Part shown: one piece after another, positions 52,820-62,870 of the stretch | Layout of the letters: each line of letters begins with the position of its first letter | How positions within the stretch are numbered: the stretch's first letter is position 1 | Source: Sacculina carcini | Taxonomy: Eukaryota; Arthropoda; Thecostraca; Sacculinidae | Assembly: GCA_916048095.2 (NCBI GenBank) | Contig: OU696580.1 | Span: forward strand, 3,719,202 to 3,783,201 | Reading direction: 5' to 3' | DNA length: 64,000 bases | The notes under the pieces: generated by a model | Told to the model about the DNA's origin: nothing | Databases searched by the model: none | What the model saw: the letters and a program-made list of their open reading frames with translations, nothing else | Program-made: the position numbers and the translations under genes

Positions 52820-53538
52820 GTGCGAGCCTCATTTCCAAAGTAAATGTGTGCTCTACACACTTGTGGTCGTTGAGCCTCGAAAAATGGACGCAGCTCCCTC
52901 GGTATCAAGTAATGGCTGGTACTGGTTTGATTTCGTTGTGAGGTGTACCCTCTGCTAGAGCGAGCTACTGTCGTCCCCATACTTTCCGATTGTGCCGCAA
53001 AACACGGTTCTGTCTGTATCAGCGGCACCAATTCGTCTGCTATTGGGCCCATGTGTTCGATTTTCAAGTCCTGTTGCGCCGCTAAGGCTGCAGCGACGGC
53101 CGTAGGCAAAGATTTCAAGAACTTATACTTCACTATGTCTTCACCTGCACCAGCTTTTTGCGCTATCCTCTGAAGATCTGCCAGCGCCTCAGACGGTCGA
53201 CCTGGTAGTGGCATTCTCGACATCAGTTCTTCGATCACTTCAGCTTTGGTTTTATCGAATTTGTTTTGCAAAGCCTGTTTGAGCTCCGAATACTTGTGAC
53301 TAGCCAAAACATGTGGACTGAGTCGGGCGGCCACATCTGGAGGCAGTGCAGCCATCGCATGAAAAAAACGTGTTTCTTCCGATGTGATTCTGGCTAGATG
53401 AAATTGTGCCTCCAGGACAGCACTCCATCCAGCCACACACTCTGGCATGAACGGAGGTGGTTTTACTCCCACATGGGCAGAAACAAACGGACTCGAAACC
53501 TGCTGCATTGAATCTGTGAGCTCACCTGAGTTCTGCAT
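52714..53538 (-). CDS. Gag of Gypsy-C
   Basis: Likely start MQNSGELTDSMQQ at 53538 (the frame opens at 53601). About 275 residues. Capsid region with FMPECVAGWSAVLEAQFHLA, DVAARLSPHVLASHKYSELK, KAEVIEELMSRMPLPGRPSE and LKSLPTAVAAAL. The nucleocapsid carries CRAHIYFGNEARTCKVWC, the CHCC form that distinguishes CsRn1-clade Gag from the usual CCHC. Intact. Confidence 0.9.
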   Translation of the reverse strand: MQNSGELTDSMQQVSSPFVSAHVGVKPPPFMPECVAGWSAVLEAQFHLARITSEETRFFHAMAALPPDVAARLSPHVLASHKYSELKQALQNKFDKTKAEVIEELMSRMPLPGRPSEALADLQRIAQKAGAGEDIVKYKFLKSLPTAVAAALAAQQDLKIEHMGPIADELVPLIQTEPCFAAQSESMGTTVARSSRGYTSQRNQTSTSHYLIPRELRPFFEAQRPQVCRAHIYFGNEARTCKVWCKWPTKRPGIKLEPSSRTWSPARQASLSEN

Positions 53539-53618
53539 GCTGATAGAGTTGACGACTGAAATGAGTACAAGTTCAAATAGGTGTCGCAAAAGATGAAGCA
53601 ATCACTCGGGGCACCAAA

Positions 53619-53903
53619 TGTGGTGAACGGTCCACATACAGAAATCAACTGGTCTTTATATTGACAGCGCTTCAGCTCTCGGTAGAATCAGTCTCAAACG
53701 ATAGGATAACACGAACTTATATACCGATACACACCAACACACATACTCATTCAGATATACACCGTCAACACACCCTCGACAACCTGAGGCACACACACGC
53801 ATACACACACACAGGGACGCGCATATACAGACACGAACATGACATACTGAACCATTGAGACACGCTCATTCACACACAGTTCACACATACACACTCTAGC
53901 AAG

Positions 53904-53970
<67 letters not shown>

Positions 53971-54004
53971 TACGGCTCACATTGTGTTCTACAGAACCAC
54001 CACA
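53619..54004 (-). repeat. 5' LTR of Gypsy-C
   Basis: 386 bp partner LTR. Followed on the minus strand by the primer site and gag leader. Confidence 0.95.
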
Positions 54005-54329
54005 AATGCTTCAAAATGTGCGTTGCATGATAACCAATTGCGATGGACCTTGCATGGTCTTTGATATGATAGTATGCACTGCTGATAAGGACATTTTACG
54101 AATTTTCAAACTAATACTGTTTTATATTGATATTGTGTATATATTTGCGATGTATATAGTTTATTATGTATTGTGAATTGGAGCAGCGCTCCATACTAAC
54201 AGTCTGAGCGCCAATACATGTTTCTTTCTCTTTCTTCCTTCTTCTTATATAATCCGTACGTACACCAGCCAGGAAATGTCGTATATGCACACAACAAAAA
54301 CATAAGACGAGTGTAAAAAAAAAAAATGT

Positions 54330-54621
54330 TTATACAAATATCCAAACGCAAGCCACCAGGCAACCCTATCACACACACCACGATCACTCTATCACACAGC
54401 ACGATCACTACATCGCCCAGCTACCACGCAACGCTCTTACGCTCAGCACACAGCTCACCCACAACCACCGTCCTCTACGCATATCAAATTCGCGCTCATA
54501 CACACACACACACACACACTCTTTGTTTGACATTGGTCATGCCAACTTGTGTACCGTTGTTACAACATTCAGTGGTTTTCAAAGTGCTTAGTGTTAGTGA
54601 TTTCACGGAGTATCCCAGGCA
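54330..54621. other. 5' region of the next LINE, non-coding
   Basis: CA-rich sequence with (CA)n at 54500-54520, between the A tail of one LINE and ORF1 of the next. No gene supported. Confidence 0.45.
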
Positions 54622-55025
54622 GTGATTTCACAACGTGGTTCATCCAATATGACAGCTGTCATCAAGAGAGGCAGAGTGTCGTCTGCAGGTGACACCGATC
54701 AAGATGACTTCACGCTGATCATTACACGTACTGACACTCAAGAAGGAGATATATCGAGTCTTCCTACTCAAGCTACATCTGCTCTCAGGGGCTCGCCACT
54801 CGGCGTGTACATCAAAGAGCTACGTCCACTCGGGAAAGTATCCGCGCTCGTACAGGTGAAGCACACCGCTCTACAAGATCCAAAATGCACCCCCATCATC
54901 AATGGAGAACAATTTGTGGTCACTACCCCACGCATGGTCAAATGGACCTTAACAGGAAGGCGCTCGTACGCCTACAAAACTGATATCAGTCACGGTAGAT
55001 TTGGTCCCTTGAAGAAATATGAGAC

Positions 55026-55460
55026 TGTGGTATATTGCTGAGCTATTAGTGTGTGTGTGAGTGTGTGTGTGTTTGGGCTATGATGTTTGCGTATGCAAGT
55101 CTGTATGTTAGGGCGAGTGAAAGTGTGCGCGTGTTTGTGTGGCTGTGGTCCTTGCGCGAGCGGTAAATGTTTGTTTGTGAATGTATGCGTGTCTGTATGC
55201 ACAGCACTGGTTATACAGGCAGAGATGTGCACGTATGTGTATGTGTATGTGTGTGAGTGTGTGTGTGTGCGTGTGCTGGTGTGGATGTGTGCTCAACTTT
55301 GTTGGTGACTGTAACTAGGGGAAATGAAGAGTCGGTCTTGAGGTGTGCTTGCGAGCGGTGTGGTCTTGTAGGCGCGCGTGGGACATAGCCGTCCCACGCG
55401 CGCCTGTCTTTCAATACATGTTTCTGTGTACGTTGTGGAGCTGGACTTCGGCATCTTACA
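55026..55460 (+). repeat. 5' LTR of the short LTR element
   Basis: 435 bp, GT-rich. Contains the 200-base segment also found in the leader of LTR element 2. Confidence 0.95.
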
Positions 55461-55474
55461 AGCTATTTCGGCAT
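55461..55474 (+). promoter_or_regulatory. candidate primer-binding site complementary to the tRNA-Phe 5' end
   Basis: AGCTATTTCGGCAT directly after the 5' LTR, identical to 8845-8858 in LTR element 1. The LTRs of the two elements are otherwise different. Confidence 0.55.
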
Positions 55475-56150
55475 CTTTTGTTTTTGGATGGTTATTATTG
55501 GAGAGTTTTGGTGTGGTGGGAGCTTTGACCCGGTTTCGGCTGCAGTTGTGGCGATCATCAGAGGCGGACAGGCATATAGCGGTGTTCAGCGACGTGCCAA
55601 TAGTGTTGCAGGGGGCGATTGTGGAGCAAGGTGCCGGCTGAAGACAGCGGGAAAGCTGTGGCCGAGGGTGCTCGTCGTCCCGCCTTCTCTGGATGCGTCG
55701 CTGACCCGTCAGAGGAAGCTGCTGGAGGGTTGATGAATTGGGACTGCCGAAGCCGTAAGATCTGAGCGGAGGACGGGACGGCGCGGCTTGTGTGGACGGT
55801 GGATCACGGCCGGCTGCGACAGGGTGCTGAGGAGCACGTGTGTTTGCTGAGGAGCACGGCGGGAGCACGGATGTTGCTGGGGCCGAGGAGAGTTGTGCCC
55901 TGTCGCGGCGGCCGGTGATAGAGAAGACGGCAGGTTGCGGCGGAGCACTGGAGAGCACGGGCGAGGCGGGAGCGCAAGGGGTCGCTGGGGCCCAACGTGT
56001 TGTGCTTCGCCGCAACCATGGAGTGTATTTCTGGTGGAGCTTGTGCTGGATGGATCGGAGCTGGTTGTACTTGTGGATTTTGGTTTGTGTTTTTGTATTT
56101 TGTATTTGTATTTTGTATATGTTAATTTTGATATATATATCACGGGGGCG

Positions 56151-56585
56151 TGTGGTATATTGCTGAGCTTTTAGTGTGTGTGTGAGTGTGTGTGTGTTTG
56201 GGCTATGATGTTTGCGTATGCAAGTCTGTATGTTAGGGCGAGTGAAAGTGTGCGCGTGTTTGTGTGGCTGTGGTCCTTGCGCGAGCGGTAGATGTTTGTT
56301 TGTGAATGTGTGCGTGTCTGTATGCGCAGCACTGGTTATACAGGCAGAGGTGTGCACGTGTGTGTATGTGTATGTGTGTGAGTGTGTGTGTGTGCGTGTG
56401 CTGGTGTGGATGTGTGCTCAACTTTGTTGGTGACTGTAACTAGGGGAAATGAAGAGTCGGTCTTGAGGTGTGCTTGCGAGCGGTGTGGTCTTGTAGGCGC
56501 GCGTGGGACATTGCCGTCCCACGCGCGCCTGTCTTTCAATACATGTTTCTGTGTACGTTGTGGAGTTGGACCTCGGCATCTTACA
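56151..56585 (+). repeat. 3' LTR of the short LTR element
   Basis: 435 bp partner LTR with a few substitutions (for example GGAGTTGGACCTCGG versus GGAGCTGGACTTCGG). Confidence 0.95.
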
Positions 56586-56900
56586 GAGACAGATATTAAT
56601 AAAAATAAATAGACAGATATTGAGGACGTCAAGAGAGATATCAGGCTGAATAATGGGTCAGCATTTGTGCGAATTGGATGGGAACCCAGCCGACCAGGAC
56701 AAAACAGTAAATACGCGTGCATCAAACTATCTGTAAGAGATCCACTGCCCACAAAAGTATATTTCGACTATACCAGCTTCACCGTTCACACGTATCACCC
56801 TCCCATATTGAGGTGTACAAACTGTTTGGAATTAGGACACAGCAGATACTCGTGTTCAAACAAAGTAAGATGTTTCCGTTGTAGCGGCACGCATAATAAC

Positions 56901-59393
56901 TAGGGTGACCTTTTGTTGCGCTAAAAATCAAGAAAAGTTGCGCTAAAAAATTCCAAAAGTTGCGCTAAAAATTCAAAAAGTTGCGCTAAAAGTTGCAATA
57001 ATTTGTTTTCGAAAACACAACTAAAAATGGTTGAGAATGTTCGAATAACGAATTGTTTGACAAATGTTCTAAGATTTTGAGTATGAACATTTTGGGATAA
57101 GTTCCTGTTATCTTTAGCATTTTCAATTATTTTGTCATGAAATTTGTTTTTCTTTGAGCGCGGACCCTAAAATATATGTATATTGATCGTGACGAAGTAT
57201 TATTCCGTTGTTGAATTTCAATGTCATTGTTTTTTTAAATATCAATACATTTAGCGTCTATAATCAATGTGTAAGTTAATCAAACCACTAACGAATATCC
57301 CAAATTGATGCAAGAACCATATGCTAGCGTTGTTGCTCTAAAGTTGATATTCAGAATGCAATCTAGTTTACTCCAGAATAATCAAAACCAGATACAACTG
57401 TATAAAGATTAAGAATAACTCAAAACACAAAGTATATTTGTATGCGAATACATAATCAGTCAGAAGAATTGTAATACATCCTCAAATAGGCCTCCACATT
57501 TTTTTTATCAAAGTTTCGGTCGTCTGCAAGCAACTTGTTCAGCATGCTGAAGCACCTTTCAACTGAAACAGATGTTGCCTGACAATGCTGCAGACTCACA
57601 TACAGAGCTGGTGAGATGTCACTGCGCTCGTACTTCAGAATGGCCTTCAGGTCTGTGTTTTTCTCGATCCTTTTGGTGAGATATTGTTTGAGATCAGCTT
57701 CTTCACCGAATTTCAGCTTGGTCAAATCACTGAACGCTGCCTCTAATGTGTAATAGGGGCTTTCGACTCTGGGAAACAATTGAGCGAGCTCAACGTAGTT
57801 CCGCTTGATCGCAGCCAGGTCTTCGATGATTGTTGCATTCCCAAGTGCCTCCTTGGCTCGAGACACCAAAAGACCTCCTTCGAAGCCAGAAACAATCTCT
57901 TTAACCTCTGGCAACTTTTCTGCGTAATAAAACGCCGCGTTCAACCAGCTTGCCCATCGTGTGACAACAGGTTGCGGTGGACATCCTATGGCATTGAACG
58001 CGTTTTGGCGACCCCGATTTTTCGTGGTAGCAGCCTTCACTCGAGCGATGAGTGTGTCTACACTGGGAAACTTGGCTCGGACCTTTTCAGCACAGTTGTG
58101 TAAAAGATGTGCAACACAGGTGACATGAGAAAGGCGCGGATAAAGCTTCTTCAGTGTGTTGCCTGCACTCACCATGTACCTGGCAGCATCTGAAATGAGC
58201 AGGACAACCTTGCTTCGTTGAACGTCGACTCTTTTGACAGCGTCATCTATGTGCTCAATGGCCACTTGGCTGTTCACACTGGAGACGGGCTTACAGTGAA
58301 CCAAATATGTTTTTGTAGGTTCAGAGACGTTGCCAACCAGGACACTGAAAAACTTGGTTCCGTTTACTTCTGTTTCATCGGCCACGAAAAACAACTCCAG
58401 GTTCGACAGTCTGTCGATCATGTCCTGCAGTTCCTTGTCAGCCATCTCCATCACACGAGAACGACATGCTGATTCAGATGGTGGACACTGCCCCATGAAC
58501 TCAAACAGCTCGCGCACTTTTTGATTGCGGAGTTTTTTCAGTGGTATATCGGCCGAGAGAAAGGCTCGGGTAACTCGATCAATAATATCATATCTCTGCT
58601 TTGGAATGAATAACTGTTCATTCTGCGATGATTTTTTGCTCATTTTCGCTTGATGCTTAGATGATCCTCTGTGCTTGTCCACTGAAGATTTCCTCTCTCC
58701 GTCTACCGAACATACACATAATTTGCAAAACAAATCTCCTTTGGGCGTAAGCTGGAATTCCTCGGGATACCTTTGCACAATGGCTTGGCATTTAGCCTTC
58801 TTGGATGAAGCACACTTAGGCATTATGAAAAATCAACAGACACACCCACAAACTATCACCAGCGCACTAACCAGCATTCAACTGTTGCCCTATCAACCCA
58901 TTGTGAATTTTAGATGGACAAATGCACGTAAATTTTAGATGGACAAATGCACGTGCCTATGTCAATCAGAGCGCTCCTCTTTCTCGATGTGGGCGCACAC
59001 ACTAACGCGCACACATAATGCCTATCAATTCACACTGGTACATCACACGCCTTTCAAACACATGTATTTAGCTTGCATTGAAAATGCGTCAATTTTATTT
59101 GTATTAAACAGCTTCAAGAACTAAAAACTGTATTGGAAGTGTAAACACTGATCATAAAGTTCAAAAACTTGTTCTCAAGCCAAAAAACTTGCCCTCAAAA
59201 ACGAATAAATTGCAAAAGTTGCGCTAAAAACGAAAAGTTGCAAAAGTTGCGCTAAAAACCAAAAGTTGCAAAAAGTTGCATTTATAACTCACTCAATACT
59301 TACCTCAGATAAAAAATAAACGTATTTTTGGGCTTTTCAGGATGAGTAGAGTCTATGATAAAAAAGTTGCATTTGCAACAAAAGGTCACCCTA
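56901..59393 (-). mobile_element. complete hAT transposon
   Basis: 2493 bp with perfect 19-bp terminal inverted repeats (TAGGGTGACCTTTTGTTGC) and an exact 8-bp duplication ATAATAAC (56893-56900, 59394-59401). One transposase gene on the minus strand. Both subterminal regions hold several copies of AAAGTTGCGCTAAAA-type motifs (four on the left in about 90 bases, two full copies plus shortened ones on the right), the likely transposase binding sites. Confidence 0.96.
57456..58823 (-). CDS. hAT-family transposase
   Basis: 455 residues, uninterrupted, start MPKCASSKKAK at 58823. A BED-like zinc finger sits at residues 30-60 (CKLCVCSVDGERKSSVDKHR, then H). The RNase H-like core has Asp in FFVADETEVNG, Asp in VVLLISDAARYM, CVAHLLHNC and VTRWASWLNAAFYYAE. 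The C-terminal hAT dimerisation block has SVERCFSMLNKLLADDRNF and VEAYLRMYYN with the expected Glu. It cuts the element out by hairpin formation on flanking DNA and reinserts it. The finger and core order also match the CGGBP1-related group of domesticated hAT proteins. The element may still be mobile. Confidence 0.92.
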   Translation of the reverse strand: MPKCASSKKAKCQAIVQRYPEEFQLTPKGDLFCKLCVCSVDGERKSSVDKHRGSSKHQAKMSKKSSQNEQLFIPKQRYDIIDRVTRAFLSADIPLKKLRNQKVRELFEFMGQCPPSESACRSRVMEMADKELQDMIDRLSNLELFFVADETEVNGTKFFSVLVGNVSEPTKTYLVHCKPVSSVNSQVAIEHIDDAVKRVDVQRSKVVLLISDAARYMVSAGNTLKKLYPRLSHVTCVAHLLHNCAEKVRAKFPSVDTLIARVKAATTKNRGRQNAFNAIGCPPQPVVTRWASWLNAAFYYAEKLPEVKEIVSGFEGGLLVSRAKEALGNATIIEDLAAIKRNYVELAQLFPRVESPYYTLEAAFSDLTKLKFGEEADLKQYLTKRIEKNTDLKAILKYERSDISPALYVSLQHCQATSVSVERCFSMLNKLLADDRNFDKKNVEAYLRMYYNSSD

Positions 59394-59624
59394 ATAATAA
59401 CACACAACAACAACGTTGTGAGTGCACTGGTACCGTATTGCTGAGCGCGCCTCTGCGTGTTCCTACTGGTTGTATATTTGTACCGTTTGTATGTTGGTGT
59501 GCATGAGGTTGTAAGAGTGTGCGCGAGGTGTCAATACAGTCTGATTTTAGCTGTGTGTGTGTGTGGCCCGCGTGCTTGCTTTCCCGGCGCATAAAAAGCA
59601 TTGGCTCAGATAACATTTAATGTG

Positions 59625-60330
59625 ATGTCTCGGTCTCAGCAGACGACCAAGCTAAACATGGCGCAGCCGACAACTGAGTCAACTGTGCATGTGAGCCGAT
59701 CAGATGATGTGGATGATGAGAAAAAGTTTTCACATATCTCATCATTCTCATGGATCGGCAAGAATTCTCAACCAGAAAAACTGGACATCTCCACAGATCG
59801 AGAACAATCCTTCAGAATCTGGAAAAGAAGGTGGGACGATTTCTTCCTGTTATCTAACCTATCTTCAGCTGCACCTGAATACCAAGTGGAAGCTTTACGA
59901 TCATGCTTGGCAGATGAAACAATCAAAGTTGTAGAGAATTCTGATTTGCCGTTAGAACAGTTTGATGTTTTGATGATTTCCTAACAAGTCTGAAAGATCT
60001 ATCCTCTGAGTGCAATTTCTGCGATTCGTGCAGAGACTCTTTGATTAGAGATAGAGTAGTGATGGGATTGTCAGACCCACAGACAGTACAAGAGTTGTGT
60101 GCTGTACAAAACCTGAGTCTACATGATGCTACGCGTATTTGTAGTTCAGAAGAAGCTGCTCAGAGAGATGCTACGATCTTGATCGGACACCAAATCAATC
60201 GCATTAACCGCACATCACACCAGACTCAAAATGAGAGTAGCCACAGAAAAACATGCAGTTTCTGCAGTGGATCGTGGCTTAACAAAAAAGGCGACTGCCC
60301 AGCAAAAAAAAAACATTAAAAAAATGCAAC
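59625..60330 (+). pseudogene. Gag of Gypsy-D
   Basis: 59625-59984 encodes SWIGKNSQPEKLDISTDREQ and WKRRWDDFFLLSNL; 60041-60319, in another frame, encodes DRVVMGLSDPQTVQELCAV and a zinc-knuckle remnant (CSFCSGSWLNKKGDCPAKK) followed by a partial CNKVGHFAKV. A frameshift near 59980 and an A-run frameshift near 60305 break it. Confidence 0.75.
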
Positions 60331-61620
60331 AAAGTCGGGCATTTTGCCAAGGTTTTCAAGACAACCAATAACTTTTCTCAAGCGTTCAACAGGAAGCAAC
60401 AGGCTCAGTCAATAATTGCAGCCACAGATGGAAATGAAAAATGTGCTCCTAAAATCGCACTAAAAATTGAGTGCACCAAAAGAGCTGGAAAAACGTTCAC
60501 CGTCCAAGCTCTACCTGATTCTGGAGCAGATATATCTGTAGCGGGCGTCGATATTCTGCAGCGCGTTGGTATTTCAAGACACAAACTTTCTCCGGCAAAA
60601 ACACATCCAAAGCTGGCAGACAGAACTGAAATTCGCTCAATTGGAACAGTGAACTTCGCGGTGACATATGTTGAAACATTATTATTATTATTATTAATTA
60701 CAGGCAAATCCAGTAGCATGGGAAGAGTGCAAGCACTATTACCACCCTAAGATGGCCCCATGTACCGGAAGCGCCCAAAAGATTCAGAGAGAAAGAGAGT
60801 TCGAAAAGAAAAAAGACTAGAAAGAGAGTTTGAAAGAAAATAATAAATAAATAACAATAAATATTAAACATTCATCCGATAACAATCCATAATGTCACTC
60901 CGGCCACGTTCCTCAATAAATAATAACAATCAACAATAAATATGTGATTAAGTAAATAACAGCCATCAATAAATAAGAATAAATAATAATAAATAAGTAA
61001 TAAATAACAATCAAGAACAATAAATATGATTCAATAAGAAACATCCAACAATAAATATAAATATGATTCAATAAGTAACAACAACACAAATAAATATGAT
61101 TCAATAAACAACACCAATAAATATGATTCAATAAACAACAACAACAATAAATATGATTCAATAAACAGCAACAACAATACATATTATTCAATAAACAGCA
61201 ACAACAATAAATATGATTCAATAAACAACAACAGCCAACATCGATAGATGAGACATTTCACGTCATTCCAAGTGTCAAGGGAATTCTGCTTTCGTGGTCA
61301 GCATCTCGTCGATTGCTAATACTACCACAAAATTACCCAGAACAGCAGATAATTCACCAAATCAGCTCACAACAAGAGAATGTGCTTGGAAGTACAAAGA
61401 CTTCAGCGCATCAGAAAGAGACGACAAAACACATGGGCGAATGCAAAAGGGAAGAGCTTATTCGAAAGTACCCTGAAGTTTTCGATGGAAACATCAAGTG
61501 CATGCCACGCGAAAAGTTCCATTCAGTCTGCAAGATAAACTGAAAAATGAACTGGAGACACTCGTACAAAACAGCATCATTGCGCCAATGAACGAGCCAT
61601 CTGAGTGGTGCGCTCCAATC
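60330..61620 (+). pseudogene. protease and RT start of Gypsy-D, split by a repeat
   Basis: The protease motif LPDSGADISVAG lies near 60510-60545. The frame is cut at 60673 by the TAA-tailed repeat and resumes at 61242 (FHVIPSVKGI). EELIRKYPEVFDGNIKCMP near 61455-61500 and NSIIAPMNEPSEWCAPIV near 61570-61620 are the RT entry motifs. Frameshift near 61515 and a stop at about 61643. Confidence 0.8.
60674..61241 (-). repeat. TAA-tailed interspersed repeat, copy 3
   Basis: Inverted copy of 46200-46857, with the (TAA)n tail as TTATTATTA at its left end and fewer 30-base units. Inserted between protease and RT of Gypsy-D. Confidence 0.88.
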
Positions 61621-61656
61621 GTGGCTGCATCAAAGAAAAATTGACAATAAATTCGA

Positions 61657-62692
61657 ATGTGTGTTGATCTATCGTTTTTAAACAAATACGTGATCAGAGA
61701 GCCATTTCCAACAGAAACACCAGATGAAGCGGTTTTGCGCATATCACAGCGTAACACAGGATTCTTCACAACGTTCGATGCTCAAAAAGGATACCACCAG
61801 TGTGTGTTAGACGAAGACAGTCAGAAACTTACTACTTTTCTCACACCATTCGGGAGATACATGTACCTAAGGGCAATAACATAAACCTAAGGGCAATAAC
61901 AGGAGAATGTATGAATGTTTCGCCGAAATGAAAATTTTTGCGAGAGTAGTCGACGACGTCATCGTGTATGACAATAACCTGGAAGTGCATCATGATCACG
62001 TGCATAAATTTCTTCGAGTGTGCCAGCAGAAAGGAGTATCTTTAAACAAGGATAAATTTGTATTCGGACAAACATTCGTCAAATTTGCTGGACATGTACT
62101 CACCAAGGATGGCTACAGTCTCGATCCCGATCTATACCGTGCGATCGCTCAATTTCCTAAGCCAACCAACGTGTCAGATCTGCGATCATTTTTTGGTTTG
62201 GCAAACCAGTTGTCATCGTTCTCAAAAAGTGTAGCAGCGGCTCTACAGCCTCTACGCGCTCTATTGAGTACAAAAAACGTTTTTGTGTGGACTGAAGCCC
62301 ACAATAATGCTTTCATTGAAGCACGAAAGATTTTGTCGTCAGATTCAATGCTATCCTATTATGATCCTCAAAAACCGACGACATCAACCACTGATGCTAG
62401 TCGTCTGAATGGTCTTGGATTTGTGTTAACACAGGAACAATCGAACGGCACAATGAGAGTCATTCAAGTCGGATCCAGGTTCTTGACTGACGCGGAATCC
62501 AACTACGCTGTTATAGAATTAGAAGCACTGGCAGTGGCATGGGCCCTGAAAAAATGTCGTCAATTCCTTTTGGGACGAGAAATATTTACAATAACAGTTG
62601 ACCATAAGCCTCTAGTGCCAATATTTTCTAACAGACGATTGGATGAAATAGAGAATCCCAGGCTGCAAAGAATTCGCATGAAAACAATCGAT
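61657..62692 (+). pseudogene. RT and RNase H of Gypsy-D
   Basis: 61657-61884: RT with CVDLSFLNKYVIREPFPTE, FFTTFDAQKGYHQCVLD and TTFLTPFGRYMY. 61907-62692, in another frame: catalytic ARVVDDVIVYDN (VVDD), NKDKFVFGQTFVKFAGHVL, then RNase H with STTDASRLNGLGFVLTQ, YAVIELEALAVAWALKKCR and ITVDHKPLVPIFSN. A short duplication (CCTAAGGGCAATAACA at about 61867-61903) adds a stop between the two. About 40 residues around the RT palm are missing there. Confidence 0.85.
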
Positions 62693-62748
62693 AATATGCC
62701 GTTTAAGAGCTCTCATCTCGCGATCGGCTTCAGCTGCTTCTTTTATTT

Positions 62749-62870
62749 TGATTGATTGATTATTGAGTTTTTGGGGTGCAACGGCCTCTAGGACCATATG
62801 GCACCCCCCAGTATGTTGTTAACTAAATTAAACTAAAACTATGCAAATGAACGTAATGGAGCGATGAAAT
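62749..62870 (-). repeat. 3' end of a third LINE-A/B family copy
   Basis: About 120 bases matching the 3' ends of LINE-A and LINE-B, including GGTGCCATATGGTCCTAGAG (sense strand) and an (AATC)n tail. Severely 5'-truncated; the next LTR element starts directly at 62871. Confidence 0.9.

Larger units (their letters stand above)
48666..54004 (-). mobile_element. Gypsy-C, near-intact CsRn1-type element
   Basis: Two 386-bp LTRs (48666-49051 and 53619-54004), apparently identical including a long (AC)n run, begin TGTGGTG and end CACCACA. The target duplication is AATG (48662-48665, 54005-54008). Total 5339 bp. The gag frame is open. pol runs from 52819 to 49400 with only two in-frame stops. The primer site just inside the 5' LTR (minus strand 53616-53603, TGGTGCCCCGAGTG) resembles elongator tRNA-Met with one mismatch. 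LTR identity indicates a very recent insertion. Confidence 0.95.
48424..54329 (+). pseudogene. LINE C-terminal coding end, split by a Gypsy element
   Basis: 48424-48661 encodes a Cys-His motif (CVVCNDNRIGDEYHMMIQC) and KYIPEQYWQ...KFVKLMKCKNI, the C-terminal zinc region of LINE RTs common in invertebrates. The Gypsy at 48666-54004 interrupts it with a 4-bp duplication. The last codons (through KMCVA and a stop at about 54027) follow on the right, then a 3' region ending in a 13-base A run at 54317-54329. Everything upstream of 48424 is missing. Confidence 0.75.
55026..56585 (+). mobile_element. short non-autonomous LTR element (TRIM-like)
   Basis: 1560 bp with two 435-bp LTRs (55026-55460, 56151-56585) starting TGTGGTATATTGC and ending CATCTTACA. 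The 5-bp duplication GAGAC is exact (55021-55025, 56586-56590). The 690-bp interior has no gag or pol motif. The purine tract CACGGGGGCG precedes the 3' LTR. After the 5' LTR comes AGCTATTTCGGCAT, as in LTR element 1. The long open minus-strand frame across this region has no domain and follows the GC-rich, GT-repeat composition. Confidence 0.95.
54622..56900 (+). pseudogene. LINE ORF1 (Gag-like), split by a short LTR element and ended by a hAT element
   Basis: 54649-55020 encodes the N-terminal half (MTAVIKRGRVSSAGDT..., TSALRGSPLGVYIKELRPLG). After the LTR element at 55026-56585 the frame continues with DIEDVKRDIRLNNGSAFVRI, YDYTSF-like residues and a zinc knuckle pair (CTNCLELGHSRYSC, CFRCSGTH) to 56900, where the hAT element begins. 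The knuckles and layout resemble ORF1 of I/Jockey-type LINEs. Codons resume for a few residues at 59402 and are then lost in the next LTR element. Confidence 0.8.
59417..62755 (+). mobile_element. Gypsy-D, decayed Gypsy element
   Basis: Likely 5' LTR from TGTGAGTGC (59417) to about 59605, then gag, protease, RT and RNase H in several frames, with a 570-bp repeat inserted (60674-61241). Near 62693 the strand of the coding sequence flips. No 3' LTR is seen. The RT groups with Gypsy-B. The LTR borders are uncertain. Confidence 0.7.

Noticed and set aside
55293..56357. 354-codon minus-strand frame
   Set aside because: It spans the interior and parts of both LTRs of a non-autonomous LTR element, is Pro/Thr/His-rich with no domain, and runs antisense to the element.
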